Origin: Yponomeuta sedellus | Lineage: Eukaryota; Arthropoda; Insecta; Lepidoptera; Yponomeutidae | Direction of reading: 5' to 3' | DNA: 64,000 bases | Assembly: GCA_934045075.1 (NCBI GenBank) | Contig: OW203724.1 | Coordinates: forward strand, 16,049,143 to 16,113,142 | Position numbers and translations under genes: made by a program | Notes under the pieces: model-generated | The model's input: the letters and a program-made list of their open reading frames with translations, nothing else | The model's database searches: none | What the model was told of the DNA's origin: nothing | In this document: positions 1-14,100 of the stretch, one piece after another | Numbering within the stretch: the first letter of the stretch is position 1 | Layout of the letters: each line of letters begins with the position of its first letter

Positions 1-925
1 CCAATTTCGGTAGTCACAATACCTCGAAATTGAGTAAAAAAGACGAACTTCGTACATTTCACACGAATTAGCAAAAAGTTTTTGAACATAAATCTAGTCT
101 TCAACGTTAAGCAGATGTTTACAATAATTGCAACGAAAAAGCCGCGAAATGACAGACGATACAAGAGTGTGACGTTTTGTAGTTCCATCGATGGCTACCT
201 GACTGCTAGTGGCGCTAGTAAAAGTGCATTAGCGGCCAGCAAGCAGCTAGCAGACGATAAACTTAGATAATACAGTTTTTTTTGCAATCTCTGGACCGGT
301 CGCTTTCGCTCTGCTGTTGCTTTGCTTTCCGGTGGCTGTCGCGCTGCGGTTGCTTTGAAATACGTAATGAGCCTGCCGGTTCGACTAGGCCACGAGCGCC
401 CCGAGAGCTGCTTTAGTTTAGTTGGTTTAATGTTCATTAATGCTAAATGAGATTATTATGCTTTAAAGCACACAAACAACATAGGAAATAAGAAAATACA
501 TGTACAACAAATAGGAGTTTATGGGTAAGATTGTGCGTAGGTTACATTTAACGGGTGCAATTGAAACATCCCAAAGGAAAACTTGCAGAAAAAATATTTT
601 TATCCCATTGTTGTGTAAAGGTGAGGTAACAAATTTATTTCTTCCATGGGTGATGCGGATAGATAAAAGGATAGTGCCAGTTAAGTTTTTTTTAGAAATT
701 ACCCATTATTAGTAATAATATTACTTTTTATAGAGCTTTTACATTAAATTTCTTAAAAAAAAGAGTTATTATATTGATAAACGAATAAATACGTACCTTC
801 ACTACGCGTTATATGTTACTTCTACCATAGACAAAGAATGCTTCTACTTACCATTATCAAATACATACCTACAATTGCTAATTAAATAAGTACATGGTAC
901 ATAATTACTTGATCGACTGACTATC
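1..925. other. Non-genic AT-rich DNA
   Basis: No exon, RNA gene or complete mobile element could be supported here. Reading frames are short, lack recognisable motifs and have no convincing splice sites. It lies downstream (3') of the minus-strand BTB-FLYWCH gene. Confidence 0.5.
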
Positions 926-1040
926 GGTTGTCTGGAAGAAATTACTTTTAGTAATAAGGCCGCCACTTGTACTGTACTGTTATTTTATAAGTCTCTTATG
1001 TAATCCTTGGTGTACATGCAATAAAGAATATTCTATCTAT
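926..1040 (+). repeat. Dispersed repeat, 'tctggaagaaattac' family, copy 1
   Basis: A stretch beginning TTGTCTGGAAGAAATTAC and ending in a TCTATC-rich microsatellite recurs at 8367-8492, with a more divergent copy at 26376-26500. The TCTATC tail and dispersed copies suggest the 3' end of a LINE or a LINE-mobilised SINE. The autonomous source is not in the window. Confidence 0.6.
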
Positions 1041-1205
1041 CGGGCCTGGCTTATGTGCAGAGGTAGCTCGTTTCACACAGGCGCACTGCAGTCACAGTGA
1101 AGAAATTCTAATAGTTTTGAATCATATTATATACTTACAGGAGTTTGTCTCAGTTTCCTAGCAACTTTTATCCATGATATTCTCGGATTGCTCTTTTCAG
1201 AAATA

Positions 1206-1429
1206 TCAGTTTATAGGGAAGAACGGGCGATCGTGCTCTTCCTCTATGAAGGGAAATTTCCCGCCATGCAGATCATAATTATGCCTGGGGACGGCCGGTC
1301 CGACTGTTGTTAGCTGGGCGTTATATTTATGGTATGTAATGTCAAACACTTTGATGTTGGAGTTATGTCTCGCCATATCCTTCCCCTTCAAGACCATAGC
1401 TAGGGCAGATAGGAATCGATGTCTGTGCT
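1206..1429 (-). other. Unrecognised open frame, possible terminal exon
   Basis: The minus strand is open for about 70 codons from a possible acceptor (GCTTTAG before 1429) to a stop at 1206. The peptide has a proline/histidine-rich middle and an acidic then aromatic end (EEEHDRPFFPIN). Composition looks coding rather than random, but I do not recognise the family. An in-frame stop lies just upstream, so it can only be an exon, a short ORF or a remnant. It could be an alternative 3' exon of the BTB-FLYWCH gene that ends at 1977 or an unrelated gene. Confidence 0.25.
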
Positions 1430-1831
1430 CTAAAGCCTACAAGTGCCATGGGGACCGCGCATGTAACAGGAACCGGTGAAGGCTCCTGTACCACTGCCAA
1501 CGTATGCTGTCGCTGTATGGCTGCCGTGCTAGGTGTCGGAGGAGATCACCATCAGGTACTTTTTGGCATTTAGAATCTTATACAGGAAGGATCATTACTT
1601 TAATTTTACCACGAGGAACGAATTTTCCACGTGGTCAAATCAGTTTGACACAATAGTTTGACTACGGGGAAGAACCCAGCCCCAGTAGTCGGTGCGTTGA
1701 CTTTAATGAAACTTGACTTTTATGAACAAGTATGTAATTTTATGTGGGGTGTTGCGAGAGCGAAGGTTGACATTGTTCTGTCGAAGGTCACCTCTAAAGG
1801 GAAGAGCGGGTGTGCGGGATTACTTCAGAAG

Positions 1832-1837
1832 TTTATT
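1832..1837 (-). promoter_or_regulatory. Candidate polyadenylation signal of the minus BTB-FLYWCH gene
   Basis: AATAAA on the minus strand, about 140 bases after the stop codon at 1977. Position is suitable for the 3' end of the gene; no transcript evidence is available. Confidence 0.35.
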
Positions 1838-1976
1838 AAATTCGATAAACCATTATCCTACATAGCAGAATGTCCACACTTACAACCATAGAGGCAAACT
1901 AAAAAGGAAAACTACATGCGTATTTCCTTTTATCTGTTGTATTCATGATTACTATCGATAAACATACTTGCAGTCT

Positions 1977-2118
1977 CTAGTCAATATTTTCGCTGCTGAC
2001 TGTCTGCGGACCTAAAACTCTGTCTTTATTTGCGCTGGCCAGAGTTGAAAACACGGCCTTTTTTTCTATTTTTTCTAGTATTCTCTTGTCGTGGAATGTA
2101 TGGGTGTGCGGGTTGACC
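1977..2118 (-). CDS. Gene A last exon: H-x-H of the FLYWCH finger, C-terminus
   Basis: The acceptor TTTCCAG precedes 2118. One base completes an AGG codon with the preceding exon. The peptide contains NPHTHTFHDKRILEKIE, which supplies the terminal histidines of FLYWCH and a basic tail, and ends with TAG at 1977. It is clearly paralogous to the last exon of the plus-strand gene (NLHNHQFHDKKILSKIE at 44254), and the codon phase at the junction is the same. Confidence 0.8.
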
Positions 2119-5100
2119 CTGGAAATAATAATATTGAAGTCTGAAGTTCTTAAGAAAGCATTTACCAAGGAAATATACTGCTGTAGTGGCCAGTACTTTC
2201 TTTTTAGGGTTCCGTAGTCAATAAGGAACCCTTATTAATAGTTCCATATCCATCTCTGTCTATCTGTCAGTAATAGAATGGAATTTGGCATAGATAGTGG
2301 ATTAGCGTGGATGTCAGCTACCCGAAGCAAAACAAAAAGTTGCCGAACTCTCTTTTTTTTAATGTAGCATATAAACGTCCCACTGCAGGGCATAGGCCTT
2401 CTCTGAGAGAAAGTATGGGCTTACTTACCACGGGTGCCAAACACCGATTCGTAATTTCAAGCTCTGAGGTATTTAAGAATCGCATCAGTCATACAAAAAT
2501 GCAAGAAGACAGTAAATATTATTAACGTATTTTATTTACCTTAAGCCCCTGTTTCACAATGTTCAAATAAAGTTCCAGATAAGCTATCCGAAACCAGGGC
2601 TGCCGTCGGTTCTAAATTTAAATATTTTTTCCTATATTGCGTGTGTTCGTTTATGGCTTCAAATTTAGAACAAACGGCAGCCCTGGTTGCAGATAGCGTA
2701 ACCAAAACTTTGTGTGCAGATCGTGAAACTAACCCTTATAATGCCGTATCATCTGTAACTATCTGTAACTATTCTCAATATGCCTAAATGTGACAATGCC
2801 CAATTTCAGGTCACCCAAAAAGCAATGTCTCAATGTACAAACTGACACTGACAGCCCGGAGACATATGCGGAGTCTAGAACCTTTTCTGGTACCTCCACA
2901 GCTCCTCCACCAGCTAAGCTCACTTTGCCACGGCTGTATGAATTTACTTTATTACTTTGATTACTGGCATTTCTTACCTTAAGTGTGTTCTTTTACTGGC
3001 CATGTTATTATTTTTAAGATTTTATGTGTGTTGTGGTATTTGAATAAATATTTTTCTATTCTATTCTATTCAAAAGGGGTTGAATTACCTCTTAACAATA
3101 GTCTCGTCATCCGTATCTAGGTAGGCTTGGCACTGTTGTCTGCGATAGTCGACGCAGCGCCAACGCCGCTTACGCCCGGCGTACGCCGTGTAGTGTGGGT
3201 AGTAAACGTAGCGGTTCAGTATCATTTGCACGGTCCCCTTGTTGGATATGGTGTACAGCTGCGACTTGGCACCTAAAACAATTTAGAGATATAGGGTAGG
3301 TCGTGGGAACCAATGTTGTTTTAAGACATGTACAGTACTACACATCATAAACGTCCCTTCGGGAATCTACGTTCGCGCAGACTAGGAAGAAGTGTAACGA
3401 AAGTACCCGAAGCTATAAGTACATTCAACATGATCTTTAAACGATACGGTTAAGGTGTAGAATTGATTGCCGCAGTAGCGCCACCTATTTTGCTCACGCT
3501 GATATTGCCAAACTAATAATCACCTGCATCGATGACGTTGAATCAACCAATAACAACAAAGGCGCGCGGCCTGCCATAAAATGAAACTATCTGATTGGTC
3601 GATCAACTTGCCGCACATCCAAAATTTGGTCATCTGCGCAGGTACATCTGCGAGACTTATTTCTTGTGTAGCACTGTACATGTGTGAATTTATAGTTGCA
3701 ATAGCACTCGCTCACGGTGAAGGACAGCATCGTGACGAAATCATGGGAACTGAGTGTCTGAAGTGTTCAAATACCTCGGCGCTTTAGATTGCCAATTTGC
3801 GGTGGGCACGCGCGGTAATTAAGCCCATACTCTCTCCGAGAGAAGGCCTATGCACTGCAATGGGGCTTATATAGGCTACATTAAAAAAACATATTAAATA
3901 TAAAAAGGATAGATTTTTATACGAATAAAAAAACCATAGAATACATAATACAGTATTGTAGGTAATACAGTATTGTAAACTTAGACTAAGATTGTTCGAT
4001 ATTTCATTGATGTCGGTAAGTCTCCCATTAGCTCAGTTGGGAGAGCGCTGGCACGGTTAGCCAGAGGTCGCGGGTTCGAGTCCCGGCATGGGTGGATTTT
4101 TTAGCCTCCAAATAGGTTTTTAAAACGATAGAAGTATTTCTTTGTACAAAATTAACACTTAAACTATCCTCTCGATTATTTTTAGCAACGAAATGAGCTC
4201 AAGATGTGGTGCTGAGTAAATCACTCTGTGATTGGTTCATTCTGTGCGCCATGCGTGATAAGAACGTTGATTGGACGATAGTAAGTGGCAACGTAACTGA
4301 TGTTTGCTTTTATACCAATGACATCGTTGTGAATAATTATATAACCCATCGAAATAATATATTACCTTCGCAAGATGGCGGTCTGGCAGTGGTAAGTGCA
4401 TAGATTATACTGAACACGCTCAGATTGGGAACTTGGGGACTGACAAGCCCAGAGGGGCTCTGGGGCAACAATGGAGTTGGAGATGAATGGAAAAGCGCAA
4501 CGGCGGTTAATAACAGGCGCCTTCACCTAACAAACATCCTTCTACAGTAGGTGCTACAGACAGTCCATTGTGCAGAGCATAACGGAAGCCGAAACAAAGC
4601 CCAAGAGCTGCTGGAGTGCGCAGGGGTGGCCAGACAAGGGATGGCTCTCCTTAGGAAGCCCGGAAACGGACTGCAAGGACATTCGCAAACTTAAGGCCTG
4701 CGCAGACGCGGAACTATCCCCCGGGTACTTTTTTGTCCTTCGATATAGATCTCTTATAAATTGTCTCGAATAAAAAAAAAAGTCAAAAGTCCCCGTACAA
4801 AAAGTCCCTCAAGTTACCCTCGTCTGCCTTTAGCGTTCCACAAACAACAAACTGGGGCGGCAGGCATAGTCGTTAGACGCACTCTGAAAGAGAGCCGCGA
4901 AATTGGCTCAAGCGCAAAGCGTAAACGGTCGAGGTGCAGAAACCCAAATTGCCACCAATACCAAGTCCATACAAGACTTGAAGATGTGCTAAATCATATG
5001 TGAAGCAACCGGTGACTTTTTTACGCGTGCACTCTAGTTACGTTACGAGAGACGATGCAATTAAAAAGTAATGGTCGGTGTGTTGACTATAGCAGAAAAA

Positions 5101-8100
5101 AAAACACCGGCCAAGTGCAAGTCGGACTCAGGCACGAATGGTTATCGTCATCAACCCATTATGTCCCCACCGAGGGGCACGGGTCTCTTCCCTGAGGAAG
5201 GTAATAGGCCATACTAGTGGCTACTCCGGCTCGTTATGTACCTACTACATAAAATACACTTAATTTTTGTTTCTTCAGTTCTAAACCCTTAGCGGCAGTC
5301 CAACTCCCACTTGGACTGTTTTTATTATTTTTTCTTAAACTATAGGGACCGCACTGTAATAATAAGATTGACAAGTCTTTTATTTAAAACCCTATTTAGA
5401 GGCTAAAAAATCCGCCCATGCCGGGACTCGAACCCGCGACTTCTCGCTAACCGTGCCAGTAAGTCTTTCTATTCTTATTAGTTTTATGATAGCGCCAAAC
5501 TATCACCTGATTCTTGTCTATTAGTCTCCATTCTTAAGTCTTAATTTTAATGATAAAAAATAAGAATGCCCTTGGCCTTTACCTTCTTATTTTTTATCAT
5601 TAAAATAATTAATTAATTAATCAGGCAAAAATAAGCTTCCTCTGTGACAATAAATATCTTGTCTATTAGTATCTATTCTTAAGCCTTCATATTTTATATC
5701 ATTAATATAAATTTATGTATTTAAATAATTTTTTGTGCAACCCACTATGACGTTTTCCTCTGTGACAACATTATATCTGGGCTACCGAGCGTCTTAGGTT
5801 TATATTTTTTTACACTTCAACGAATGTCGTCTAGCGCTGTCTGAGATGAAATTATGGAGTGTAAAAAATATAAACGAAGACATTTGAAAAAAAAAACACC
5901 TTCGTCAATAACCTCACCTTTCAATTCAGCTGTGAGATCTGTCCGTACTTGGGGATCAAGGTTGATCAGGTCATTGGCACCCAAAACAGGGGATGCAGAT
6001 GTTGACGCCCCCACTGGGCCGCTTTCCGTGATGTTTGGGGGATAGTTGGCAGTCAGATCTATTAATCCAGGGTTCGGTTTCTCTGGCACTAAGAAACTAG
6101 ATATCACATCAGTGCCATGAGGTGTTGGCTTAGGTTTTTGTACAGTATTTGCAGCTACGCTTGAATGCCCCAGTTCTGAGCTAGTTGTTAATTCATATGA
6201 TGGCAAGGTCTCTATCTCCGCATTGTCTAGGTTTGATACTAATTCTGATTGTTTTATTGTGATCGAATGCCCTCCAGGATTATTTTCTATAACAATAGAT
6301 GGTATAGACAATGTGTCTTGCGTCACCATGGACTTGCTAGCTCTATGCTGTCTTGATGAGGGATGTTCTGCTTTACGTTTCTGTGCCTTTTTTGAGACTA
6401 CTATGGCATTTTGTCCTATATCGCCAATTTTTCCACTTCGAATTATCTTTGATGTGTTTGATGTGTTGTGTTCAATACTTTTATGTCCACGGTTACCATA
6501 ATCATTTTCAAACTGGTTTTGCTCCTGCACACTTTCAATCTCAATATTAACTATTTTTAACTTTCCTACTTCTGCTTCCGCTTGTCCTAGGCTTTCGGAG
6601 CTCACAATGTCAGCCTTGTCTGTATCCATTTCTTTCGTACTTGATGACCTGAAACTGAAGTCAATTAATAAGTACATAATTACTATTACATCCTGAGGAA
6701 TCCCGCGGGTTGGTTGGCTCCGCAAGTATTGACTTGCCTTTCCTATGGGCTGTCAGGATAGTATAGGTGCTAGGCAAGCCTACTCTATCTAAAAAACAAG
6801 GTTCTGGTACAGCTGCGTCAGTGTGGTCCTTTCATCCATCTTGTGTAAGTGAGTCGCTGTATAAACATCTATTACGTTGATGCCAAGGTCAATGATATAG
6901 AATTACAGGTAGACTCTGCCAAAGCTCCCTGGTCTGAGCAACGTAGGTTAAGACGGGCAGGATGCACATGACAACCAGCCTACGCTTCATAGACCAGTTT
7001 TTTCATAGACCAGTAGATTTTACAGGCGTTGTCAATACGACGACGGTCGATCTCCTCGTCTTGCTTGTTTTCGAAGGTGACTATCTGACCTGGGTAAGTA
7101 AGTGTACTTGTCGAGGTATTTCCTGGGGGGTGAGTCTCTAAAATGCATAGTTCTTCAATAGTCATCATCAGTCCGGTAATGGTCGTTTCATTCACAATAA
7201 CCAACCGCAGTGCAATGGCATAGCCGGTGCTACTTAACTCGGCGCCTCGTGCGATTCGAACTTCTTCGCGAAAGATGTTAATAGGCATGTTTTGCGCGAG
7301 TTATACCCCTGGAATGACTTTGTACTGCTATTGCTTTGTAGACTACCAAATTTAACCAAATAACAACCATTGTCGTGCTTATATAATTCTATTGAAAAAC
7401 TATGTAAGTATTACTCTTTCATCTACCCCGACCCTACGTTTTGTGATGTTTGTCGTTCTGGTTATCCTCAGTCCAACCCCAAAGCTCGCGTCACTGAGAT
7501 TGTGCAACATCTGTTGTAGCTCATGTTTGTGATAGTAATTCCAAATTTTAATTCAGGCCCCATATTGTACAAAATACCCTTTCTATCGGCTCGAATTGTA
7601 AGTGCGAAAGAAACATGTATAGCTTCAAAATTTTACAAAATATTTATATTACTGACCTAAATCGATATCAACCCTTTATATGTCCCCACTGTTGGGGCAC
7701 GGGCCTCTTCCTGTATGGTAGGAGAGTTAGGCCATACTCCACCACGGGGGCCAGTCCGTGTTGGTGGAGGATTGAAAGACAGTCGCGGGCCTGTCAGAAG
7801 TTATCAAGCCGCCCATAAGGCCTCTGACATGGCTTAACGACTGCCATTACATGACAGCCGGCACCAAGGGCTTAACGTGCCTTGCGAAGCACGGAAGCGC
7901 TCGGAAAAAATGCCACTAGCGATAGTCACGAGATGGTCGCCCATCCAGTACCTGACCGCGCCTGTTGTTGCTTAACCTAAGTGATTGATTCCAATCACTC
8001 GATTCCGCAAGGCCACGAGCGACCTAAATCAATAAAGTTAAAATAAAGTAAGTCAAGTAGGCTAATCCGGATTTGTGTAGTGCTTACGGAAGTTGTTGTT

Positions 8101-11100
8101 CAAAAATATTTTTATTATTACTGTGAATTTCGCCTCCCCCTAAAAGTGCCGCCCGGGGCGGGCCGAATCGAAATATTCGGCGCAAGCTCTCTCCGTATCT
8201 CAAAATTACTTAAAAACAATATAAATACTGAACTTGATTTTTTAGGTCAATGCCCAATAAACTAACTTATCTCGGAATAACCGAAACAAGTAAATCTCTA
8301 CTTCTAAATATCTTGCTTAGTTGCGCCGACTACTCTGCCTTTCAGTTTCTTTTGTTTTTCCAACAATGGTTGTCTGGAAGAAATTACTTTTTAGTAATAA
8401 GGCCGCCACTTGTACTGTATGTTATTTTTAAGTCTCTTACGTAATTCCCGGTGTACATGCAATTAAGATTATTCTATCTGTCTATCTACATTACAAACCT
8501 TTGTTTACTTGTTACATCTCCCATCATGTCACGAAAATCTGTGTCCTCCTGAAAAATAAGACCTTAATATTATGTTAAGTACCCACCATTTAACAGTAGC
8601 CCAACATGTGCCAGCTATGAGTTGTAAAGTGGAAGTGCCTACCAAAGTAAGATGTTGGATGAAATATTATCTCTTTACCTCAACTCTTGGAGATTTTAGA
8701 TGCATATTTATAAAAAGTGTTATAAAGAAAAGAAACAAAATGGAGAGTGGGATTTCCCATTATCCAAGGTATTGTAACTCAGTTGCGGCGGTGGCACAAT
8801 CGTAATTCACTTCACATTCGAGAGATCGTAGGTTTAAGTATCAATTTATGGATTTGTAACAATCATCATCGTCAACCCATTATGTCCCCACCGAGGGGCA
8901 CGGGTCTCTTCCCCGAGGAAGGTATAGGCCATACTCCACCATGGGGGCCAAGTCCGGATTGGCGGAGTTATGGTTTTGTCATTGGTTTGTAACAATCCTT
9001 TCGCTAACTGTGAAAAAAAACGTCGTAAAAAAACTCTAGTGTCTATGCTGTCCACATACCAGTAGCCGCAGCAGCTAGCTACTTGTTCAAAGGGATCTAT
9101 GATAAGGTCAAAATCATGTTAATATTTAATTACGCCCGTGCTGTAATCTACATAAAATATAAACCCTAGAATAAAAAAAAATATCTTACTTGAGCGTCTG
9201 TAACAATGCTCGAGTTCTGAACTATGATTTGTTCCAATTCACTTAGTAAATCATCAGCGTAACTTTGCCCAGTCTTAGTTTTTTTTATTTTTTCATCAGT
9301 TTCTTCCGTTGTTCGAGCAGTGGCTGGCAGGGGGATTTGATTAAAAAGTGGTTCATCGAGTGCACTCTGAAAACAGTTGTTACCTAATACAAATTAAAAT
9401 ACGCAAACACAGCAGCAAGTCTATGCTTCGTCAAGTTACACGGCCGGTTCTGAATTGAGAATTTCACTGAGTACGTAAATACTTAAATAACATTCTGTCA
9501 CGCTCTTTGCTGAGAAATTCGAAGAGACAGCACCTCCGTAAGTATTTAATTAGCGAAATTCTTAATTCAGAAACTGGCCCACAGTGTTGGTAGATGTGTA
9601 GATTTTCAATCCACACATTAACTGAGCAAAATTAAGGAATTAACTACTTTTACTTACTTGACATATCTAATGCATTACTTTTCCTTACAAACTACAAAAT
9701 AATACTTGAACTATGATACAAAGAGCCATAATTAATCAATCTTGCACTGCTGAGGGCCTTGGCAACAGCCAAATTTAAACAAATTGATTGACAATAAGTT
9801 TATATTTGCTGGCAATGATGTCTCCTTCGACCTTGGAGTGTCTTATGAACCAGTCTATATAAGTACACCTAGTTATATATTAAATGGGGCTAGCGCGATT
9901 GTACATCTATTTGCTGTGCCCCGCGGTGTTACCCGCAGTTTATTCGGGAAAATACATTTTGTATTAACAGTAAAACATATATAAAAAAAAAACCTATTTA
10001 GAGGCTAAAAATTTCACCCATGCCGGGATTCGAACCCGCAACCTCTGGCTATCCGTACGGGTTAGTGCATTAAAAATAAAAATAGTGTAGTAAAACATAT
10101 TTTCCCGCAGTAAAACATAGCCAATGTGTTAATCCAGGAAGTCAACTAACCCCATACCAAATGTTATTAAAATCGCTCCAGCCGTTTAGTGAAGAAGTAA
10201 TGAACATACACACCCACAAACTTTCGCCTTTATAATATTAGCGTGATGTGATGTGAGGATCGCAAATCATTAAATAATACTAGTATATCAATAGATCGTA
10301 AGAAAGAACATACATTTGATTGTGCTGTGGTCGCTGAAAGATTGCTTATTCCTTCCAATTTTAAAGCTTTGCCACTTTTTAAGAAGTTATTCAATGCATC
10401 GTGCGTTACACTGACTTCGCCCGTATAAATGTACTCCAATATTTGACACAGCTCACTGTAGCTTACATTCTGTAAAAAATGTTTGGAACCTATTGTAGTA
10501 TATGGTGTAAGCAAACCACAATATTGATCAGAAAAGAAAAGCTACTTATCAATAACAAACAATTGCTGAGGTGACAAGTTAAAAAAAAATTGCAAAAAAT
10601 GACTGACTTGCTTGATCTACGTTCGGTATTATTAAATTCTACCAAATGTGACAGTCTTGGTCAGGAGTTCTGTAACACGCCAATATTAAGTATAATATTT
10701 CCGTATTTAGCAAAAGGACCTGGGACCATAGTTTTCTGAGCATAGGTTGTCTAACTGGGGCTCAAGTTTAGAAATAGTTTTATCCCATGGTGATGGGTGT
10801 GACATTTTGACTTATATTATGAATTTTAAATATTATTTCTAAGTCCTAGCATACACCTTCTTTCAGATATTTATTTACTAAACGAAGAAAAAAATTGTCT
10901 TTGTATTTTATGTTCTTGTTTTTGTGTGCAATATACATTTTTATCTTTATTAATTCGAGAATCAATTATAATTTATTTTAACACAATATAATAGGTCTCG
11001 ATTATATTTATTAAAATATGAACCAAATACATATTAACTCGATATTAATCACCGAGACAGATGTGTTGCTTAGGGAAACTAAATTAGTTAATACGAGGGT

Positions 11101-14100
11101 CAAACTGATATAATAAATATAATAAAATATAATAAAAAAATCAATTTAAATTTTGTAAATAGGGCTCTGTGCCAATATTATTAAGTATTTAGTTCGTTCA
11201 TAAGATTAGGCGGCCTATTGAAAATTATCTGTGTCACGTCAGCATGAATTTAACGAGAGAAAATTGTAATACAGAGAATATTGTAAAGGTATGAAATTTC
11301 ACTGATGCCGGTGAGTCGCCCATTAGCTTAGTTGGAAGAGCGCTGGCAGGGATAGCCAGAGGTCGCGGGTTCCTAAATAGGTTTTTAAAAATTGTCCTTA
11401 GCACAGGTTAGTGCATTAAAAAGAATATAATCATGTGCGTACAGCGATATCATTCCGATGTGAACGCAATACTTAATAATATTGGCAGAGCCCTATTTAA
11501 ATTTTTTTATTATATTAAAAACCTATTTATTAGTATATTGGTATAAACCTATTTATTAGTATATTGGTCTATTAGTATATTGTTTACAAGTGGCCAGTTC
11601 TAACAGCCCTCAGTTTGACCCTAGGAAATATATGTATTTTACTAGCTGTGCCCCGCGGTCTTACCTGCGGTTTATCGATTTTCCCATGGGAATAAGATAT
11701 TTTCCCATGGGAATAAGATATTTTCCCATGGGAATAAGATATTTTCCCATGGGAATAAGGTATTTTCCCGGCAGCAAAACATAGCCTATGTGTTAATCCA
11801 GGGTATCAGCTAACTCCATACTAAAATTTATTAAAATCGCTCCAGCTGTTTAGAAGTGACAAAGTAACAAACATACACACTCACAAGCTTTCCCCTTTAG
11901 AACGTTAGTGTGATAATATAATATGATATGATATAATATAGCTTCAAGTGTGATTGGAACAGCCCAATTAGGTGATATTATACATTTGTGATGGGTGTGT
12001 TGAGTACCGGATGTACATCATACAATATAGACATTTAATGGTTATTTTTCAATATCAACTGAATTTATTAAGTTACAAAGAAATTGCATCACTCATAATA
12101 AAGAATTGACCAGTGTAGTGTTCGGGGTAAATATGGGAGCAGAGCAATAATACGCGTCTAGTCCGAACAAGCGTTTATTCCAACTGAACATTAGTGTGCG
12201 TGCGCTGCACCTCGTTAGCTAGACGTACATACATGGTTACACACAGGCACACTCCACTACCCCCTCTTAAATTACAACATGACATTTGCCCCATAAAGCT
12301 AAATAAGCTAAATTTTCACATTTTAATGCTAAATAGTACTAATTCTAACTAATATTTAAATTATGAAAATATAAACTTTTTATTATGTAATTTACATATC
12401 TATTTTACACTTGTGTATCTATTCCATAACGTACCACCGGTCTTCGCTCGCGAGCTGACCGTCTCGGGATATTTATTGGCGGCCGCGACGTCTCCACCTG
12501 TCTATCAACCGCCGCCGGCGCATTCAAAGCGGCTTCCAGTGTGACCGAGGTACCTCCGGATCTTATTACCTCGCGCGCAGTGGGTGACGTCACTGCGGCC
12601 TTTTGTGCGCCGCCCCCATCTGCGACCACCGAGCACGAACGCATTTGGTCAGCATGGCGCATCCATTTTGACCCACCCACAGTCTGGACCTCAAAAACAT
12701 TGTTTCCTATTTTGGAAATAACTACTGCTTCTGTCCACTTTGTAGATTGTCCTTCTTGGCTGTAATTACGCACCCAGACTACGTTGCCCGGTTCCCACTT
12801 ACTGGGTTTGCCCCTTTTTAAAATTGCTTGTTGCTTAAGTTTATCAGTAATCGGTTCTAATAACCCAGATCGTAATAAGTCTAATCTAGTCCTAATAGGC
12901 CTTCCCAACATGAGATTTGCCGGGGTTTGACCCGTAGTGCCATGGACACTGTTCCTATAATCTGTCAAAAATCGTTGCAGAAAGCTATGAGTTGGAATCC
13001 TTTCTAAATCAGCTTTTTTTAAAGCCCTTTTGAATATACGAACAGCGTTTTCCGCTTCCCCATTTGACGCGGGATGATAAGGAGCTGAAGTGACGTGTTT
13101 GATACCATTTTTCGTCAAAAAAAATTTAAACTCCCGGCTGCTGAAAGGCGGTCCGTTATCCGATACCAACGTTAATGGAATACCAAATCGAGCGAACAGC
13201 TCTTTTAGCTTACTTATTGTTTCATTGGCAGTCGTGTTTAATATCATCGGTATGATCTCCAACCACTTAGAATGACCGTCAACCACCACTAGATAAGTTT
13301 TATTTTTAAAATGAAAAAAATCTATATGAATCCGCTCATAAGGTTTTAATGGCCATGACCATGGTTTGACCACACCTCTCGGTGGCATATCGGCTGCCTC
13401 CGCGCAAGTCCTACAAGAAGCGCATGTATTTTCTACATCTACGTCGATATTAGGCCACCAAACAAAACTGCGGGCCAAACTTTTACACTTTACCATTCCT
13501 AGGTGTGAACCATGAATCTCTGCTAGAACTTGGGCCCTCAACACGGACGGAACCACCACGCGACACCCTAGCATGAGACAGCCCGCCTCTACGCTCAGCT
13601 CGTCTCGCCGCCGCCAGTAGGTCTGCCAGTCCGCGGTCTCAGCTTCCTCGCCTTGTCCCGCTCGCCCATTTGAAATCGGCCAGCCGTGTCGTATAAACTC
13701 GATTACTTTGCAAATAGTTTTGTCTTTCGCGGATTCAAATATTACGTCACTAGTATTAAGGGCAAAATTATCTTCAACAAATTTTATGAAAATACAATCG
13801 TCGTTATTTGTTTTAAATTCATCTGTGGCTTCCAGTGGCAGGCGAGACAAGGCATCGGCCTGGTTTAACTCTGATCTTACGTACTCTATTTCGTACTGGT
13901 AACCAGACAGTAAAATAGCCCATCTCACTAAACGGCCCGCTGCCGTGTGTGGAATGTCGTGTTTCGGCCCAAATATCATGACTAATGGTTGATGATCAGT
14001 TCTCAAGGTGAACTTACGCCCATAAACGTAGGTGTGAAATTTTTTAACACCAAAAACTATCGCTAACGCTTCTCTCTGCATCTGACTGTAATTCACTTCT

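Noticed and set aside
2806..2935. Plus-strand exon after TTTCAG at 2810
   Set aside because: The frame carries stops and the segment runs into a LINE-like microsatellite tail.
4023..4095. Functional tRNA gene
   Set aside because: A and B boxes are good, but anticodon-loop position 33 is C, the T stem has a mismatch, and the unit is repeated with a SINE tail and (at 9981) target duplications.
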